From Desulfoprunum sp. (GTDB lineage: Bacteria; Desulfobacterota; Desulfobulbia; Desulfobulbales; Desulfocapsaceae), in contig JAUYSF010000098.1 of assembly GCA_030696435.1 (NCBI GenBank), forward strand, positions 1 to 10,882: a stretch of DNA of 10,882 nucleotides, written 5' to 3'. Within the stretch, counting starts at the first letter, position 1; each line of letters begins with the position of its first letter. The position numbers were made by a program, and so were the translations under genes. The notes under the pieces are model-generated. The model was given only the letters and a program-made list of their open reading frames with translations, made no database searches and had not been told where the DNA came from. This document shows positions 9,034 through 10,882 of the stretch, one piece after another.

Positions 9034-10047
9034 ATGAAGAAACTGTTGCAGAACGTCATTGGCCAAATACGGCGGAGCTTTTCGGTGAAAAGCCAAAAGT
9101 CCGGCTATAAGTCACTTGATATACAGTTTCGTACTGCTTACGGGAAACAAGAAAAAGAGCAAAAAAAGAGGCGACTCCCCGGGGCTGCACTGACCACTGC
9201 CTTGCGAAAAAAAACCAAGGCAAAGGAAGAGAGTTACAGGAAGAAGGAGGGGGGAGGGCTCCCCGGGCTCCGATTGGCGGCAGGTGTTGCCCTGGCCGCA
9301 GCTGTTGGCTTTATCTTCTGGCATAATGGTGGTTGGGGCGGCTGGCGGGGGCTTGTCCCCGGTATATCATTTTTTCAGCTGCATCATTTGGAATTCAAGG
9401 GGTGCTCGGTGACTGCGGAGGCGGCCCTGCGGGGACGGAGCGGGCTTGCACTCTATCAGACCAATCTGCTCACCTTGGATACAGACAAGGTGGAAAAGCT
9501 GATCGACGACGATCCCTGGGTGAGTTCGGTGAAGGTGACGCGAAACTGGCCTGCCGGCCTGACGGTCGCGATTGTCGAGCATACTCCCCTTGCCCTGATG
9601 AGTGGCGACGGGAGTGGTGGCTCCGGCCTGTCATTTGTTGACAACTCAGGGGTTGTTTTTATGGCGGTCATTCCGGGACAGGATATTGATTATCCTATTA
9701 TCTCCGGTCTTGAGAGAATACATGAGCCAAAACAGCGGCAGGAGATATTTTCCGATATATTTCAGTTCCTCAAGCAGTCGGGAAAGAACAATCCGAATCT
9801 CCCGACCCAGGCAGTATCGGAGATCCATGTGAACGAAAACGGGGAATTGATCCTTTTTCTGGTGGAATATCCCTTTCCTATTTTTTTTGGCAGAGGTCAA
9901 GCGGAGACAAAGTATAATCGGCTGGTGAAGGTGCTTGAAGTCCTGTATAAAAAGCATGATGAAGGAATGCAGATATCACGGGTAGAATATATCCGGATGG
10001 ACTATTTGAATGACAAGGTGCTGGTGGCACAGAGCGGATCAGGTTGA
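9034..10047 (+). CDS. ftsQ: Cell division protein FtsQ (POTRA domain)
   Basis: FtsQ is a single-pass inner membrane protein that in other bacteria recruits FtsB/FtsL and later divisome members. From the ATG at 9034 it has 337 residues, longer than E. coli FtsQ (276). Residues 1-79 form a cytoplasmic tail rich in lysine and arginine, and 80-97 are the membrane helix (LAAGVALAAAVGFIFW). A glycine/tryptophan-rich linker follows (about 98-110). The POTRA domain runs from about 113 to 188 (FQLHHLEFKGC to VEHTPLAL, including DPWVSSVKVTRNWP). The beta domain extends to the C-terminus and includes FVDNSGVVF and YPIISGL. A TTG at 9025 overlapping the murB stop would add three residues; ATG was preferred because it lies 5 nt after that stop. 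Assignment rests on domain order and the position between murB and ftsA, since the family is poorly conserved. Runs of A8 (9207-9214) and T8 (9881-9888) lie inside the gene. Confidence 0.92.
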   Translation: MKKLLQNVIGQIRRSFSVKSQKSGYKSLDIQFRTAYGKQEKEQKKRRLPGAALTTALRKKTKAKEESYRKKEGGGLPGLRLAAGVALAAAVGFIFWHNGGWGGWRGLVPGISFFQLHHLEFKGCSVTAEAALRGRSGLALYQTNLLTLDTDKVEKLIDDDPWVSSVKVTRNWPAGLTVAIVEHTPLALMSGDGSGGSGLSFVDNSGVVFMAVIPGQDIDYPIISGLERIHEPKQRQEIFSDIFQFLKQSGKNNPNLPTQAVSEIHVNENGELILFLVEYPFPIFFGRGQAETKYNRLVKVLEVLYKKHDEGMQISRVEYIRMDYLNDKVLVAQSGSG

Positions 10048-10052
10048 AACGA

Positions 10053-10882
10053 ATGGAAGAAAAAAACGAAAGAGAAGAGCAGGCCCTCACGAAGGTGGAG
10101 ATTGAGCGAGAACCCGGTGAAATCATTGTCGGTCTTGATATCGGCACAACCAAGATCTGCTGTGTTGTGGGAGAGGTGACTGAAAACACCACGGAGATCA
10201 TCGGTGTTGGTATTGTTCCCTCGCAGGGCTTGAAGAAAGGTATTGTGGTAAATATCGAAAGCACTGTCAATTCCATCAAGCAGGCAGTGCGCCAAGCAGA
10301 AGAGACTGCAGGTTGTGATCTACGCTCGGTGGAGGTCTTTGTCGGAATCGCCGGCAACCATATCAAGGGATTCAACAGCCCGGGAATTCTCGCGATCAAT
10401 AACCGTGAGATCAAGAAGGTCGATATCGACGAAGTCATAACCGCCGCCCGGACCGTTAAGATCTCTGAGAATCAGCGGGTCATTCATGTTATGCCGCAGG
10501 AGTATATGGTGGATGACCATACCGGCATCCAGAATCCTATCGGTATGACCGGGGTGAGATTGGTGACCAATGTCCATATCGTCACGGCCGATATCGGCGC
10601 TGTCCATAATCTTGTCACCTGCTGCAACAAGGCGGGCCTTGAGGTTGCCGATATTGTCCTGGAGTCGATCGCCTCGGCCAATGCCGTACTCAGCCCCGAT
10701 GAAATGGAACTGGGAGTTGCCCTTGTTGACATCGGTGGCGGCACTACCGATCTGGCGGTCTTTTGTGATGGCACCATCAGGCATACCTGTGAGATTGGTC
10801 TCGGAGGCCATAACCTGACCAACGATCTCTCCGTAGGCCTGCGCACACCGCTGCAGGAGGCCGAACGATTGAAAGAGGACTT
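10053..10882 (+). CDS. ftsA: Cell division protein FtsA (3' partial)
   Basis: FtsA is the actin-like ATPase that tethers FtsZ to the membrane and links it to the other divisome proteins. The frame stays open to the window edge, giving 276 complete codons, roughly two thirds of a typical FtsA. The phosphate-1 motif DIGTTK is at 29-34. IGVGIVPSQGLKKG, the 1C-domain region with HVMPQEYMVDD and NPIGMTGVRL, and the phosphate-2 motif VDIGGGTTD (225-233) appear in the family order. The C-terminal ATPase subdomain, adenosine motif and membrane-binding amphipathic helix lie outside the window. The ATG at 10053 follows the ftsQ stop by 5 nt, with AGG at 10041-10043 upstream. An in-frame TTG at 10044 is a weaker alternative. 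The first 23 residues before the core are charged and glutamate-rich (MEEKNEREEQ...), longer than in E. coli FtsA. Confidence 0.96.
   Translation, partial: MEEKNEREEQALTKVEIEREPGEIIVGLDIGTTKICCVVGEVTENTTEIIGVGIVPSQGLKKGIVVNIESTVNSIKQAVRQAEETAGCDLRSVEVFVGIAGNHIKGFNSPGILAINNREIKKVDIDEVITAARTVKISENQRVIHVMPQEYMVDDHTGIQNPIGMTGVRLVTNVHIVTADIGAVHNLVTCCNKAGLEVADIVLESIASANAVLSPDEMELGVALVDIGGGTTDLAVFCDGTIRHTCEIGLGGHNLTNDLSVGLRTPLQEAERLKED

Noticed and set aside
10044..10046. TTG at 10044 as the ftsA start
   Set aside because: It would overlap the ftsQ stop, but the AGG directly abuts it, leaving no spacing for a ribosome binding site; ATG at 10053 has suitable spacing.
1..10882. Mobile elements, CRISPR arrays, defence genes or a hidden novel system
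   Set aside because: The strand is filled by recognisable dcw genes with gaps no longer than 84 bp. I found no direct repeat arrays, transposase motifs or compositional breaks.

Overview
The window is a continuous stretch of a bacterial division and cell wall (dcw) cluster. Every gene lies on the + strand and almost every base is coding. The order is murE-murF (one fused reading frame, 5' end cut by the window edge), mraY, murD, murG, murC, murB, ftsQ and ftsA (3' end cut). There are no tRNA or rRNA genes, mobile elements, CRISPR arrays or long repeats. The largest non-coding gap is 84 bp, between murF and mraY.

The organism is a Gram-negative-type bacterium with meso-diaminopimelate peptidoglycan. 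The MurE part carries the DNPRSE signature of meso-DAP-adding ligases, and FtsQ and FtsA follow directly. Base composition looks moderately GC-rich and even across all genes, with no sign of a recently inserted segment. The protein style would fit a Desulfobacterota lineage such as the Desulfobulbales, but this is an impression and no sequence search was made.

The genes form a pathway. MurB reduces UDP-GlcNAc-enolpyruvate to UDP-MurNAc. MurC adds L-Ala, MurD adds D-Glu, MurE adds meso-DAP and MurF adds D-Ala-D-Ala. MraY moves the phospho-MurNAc-pentapeptide onto undecaprenyl phosphate (lipid I), and MurG adds GlcNAc (lipid II). FtsQ and FtsA belong to the divisome that uses lipid II at the septum. 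Junctions are tight: mraY/murD and murD/murG overlap at stop/start codons, murC-murB and murB-ftsQ are about 5-6 nt apart, and ftsQ/ftsA are 5 nt apart. This suggests one transcript with translational coupling.

Three points depart from the textbook cluster. murE and murF are one gene encoding a protein of at least 1002 residues. ftsW, normally between murD and murG, is absent, and murD runs straight into murG. No ddl lies between murB and ftsQ. FtsQ also has an unusually long, lysine/arginine-rich cytoplasmic tail. I found no evidence of an unknown biological system; this is a well-conserved core region with some architectural variation.
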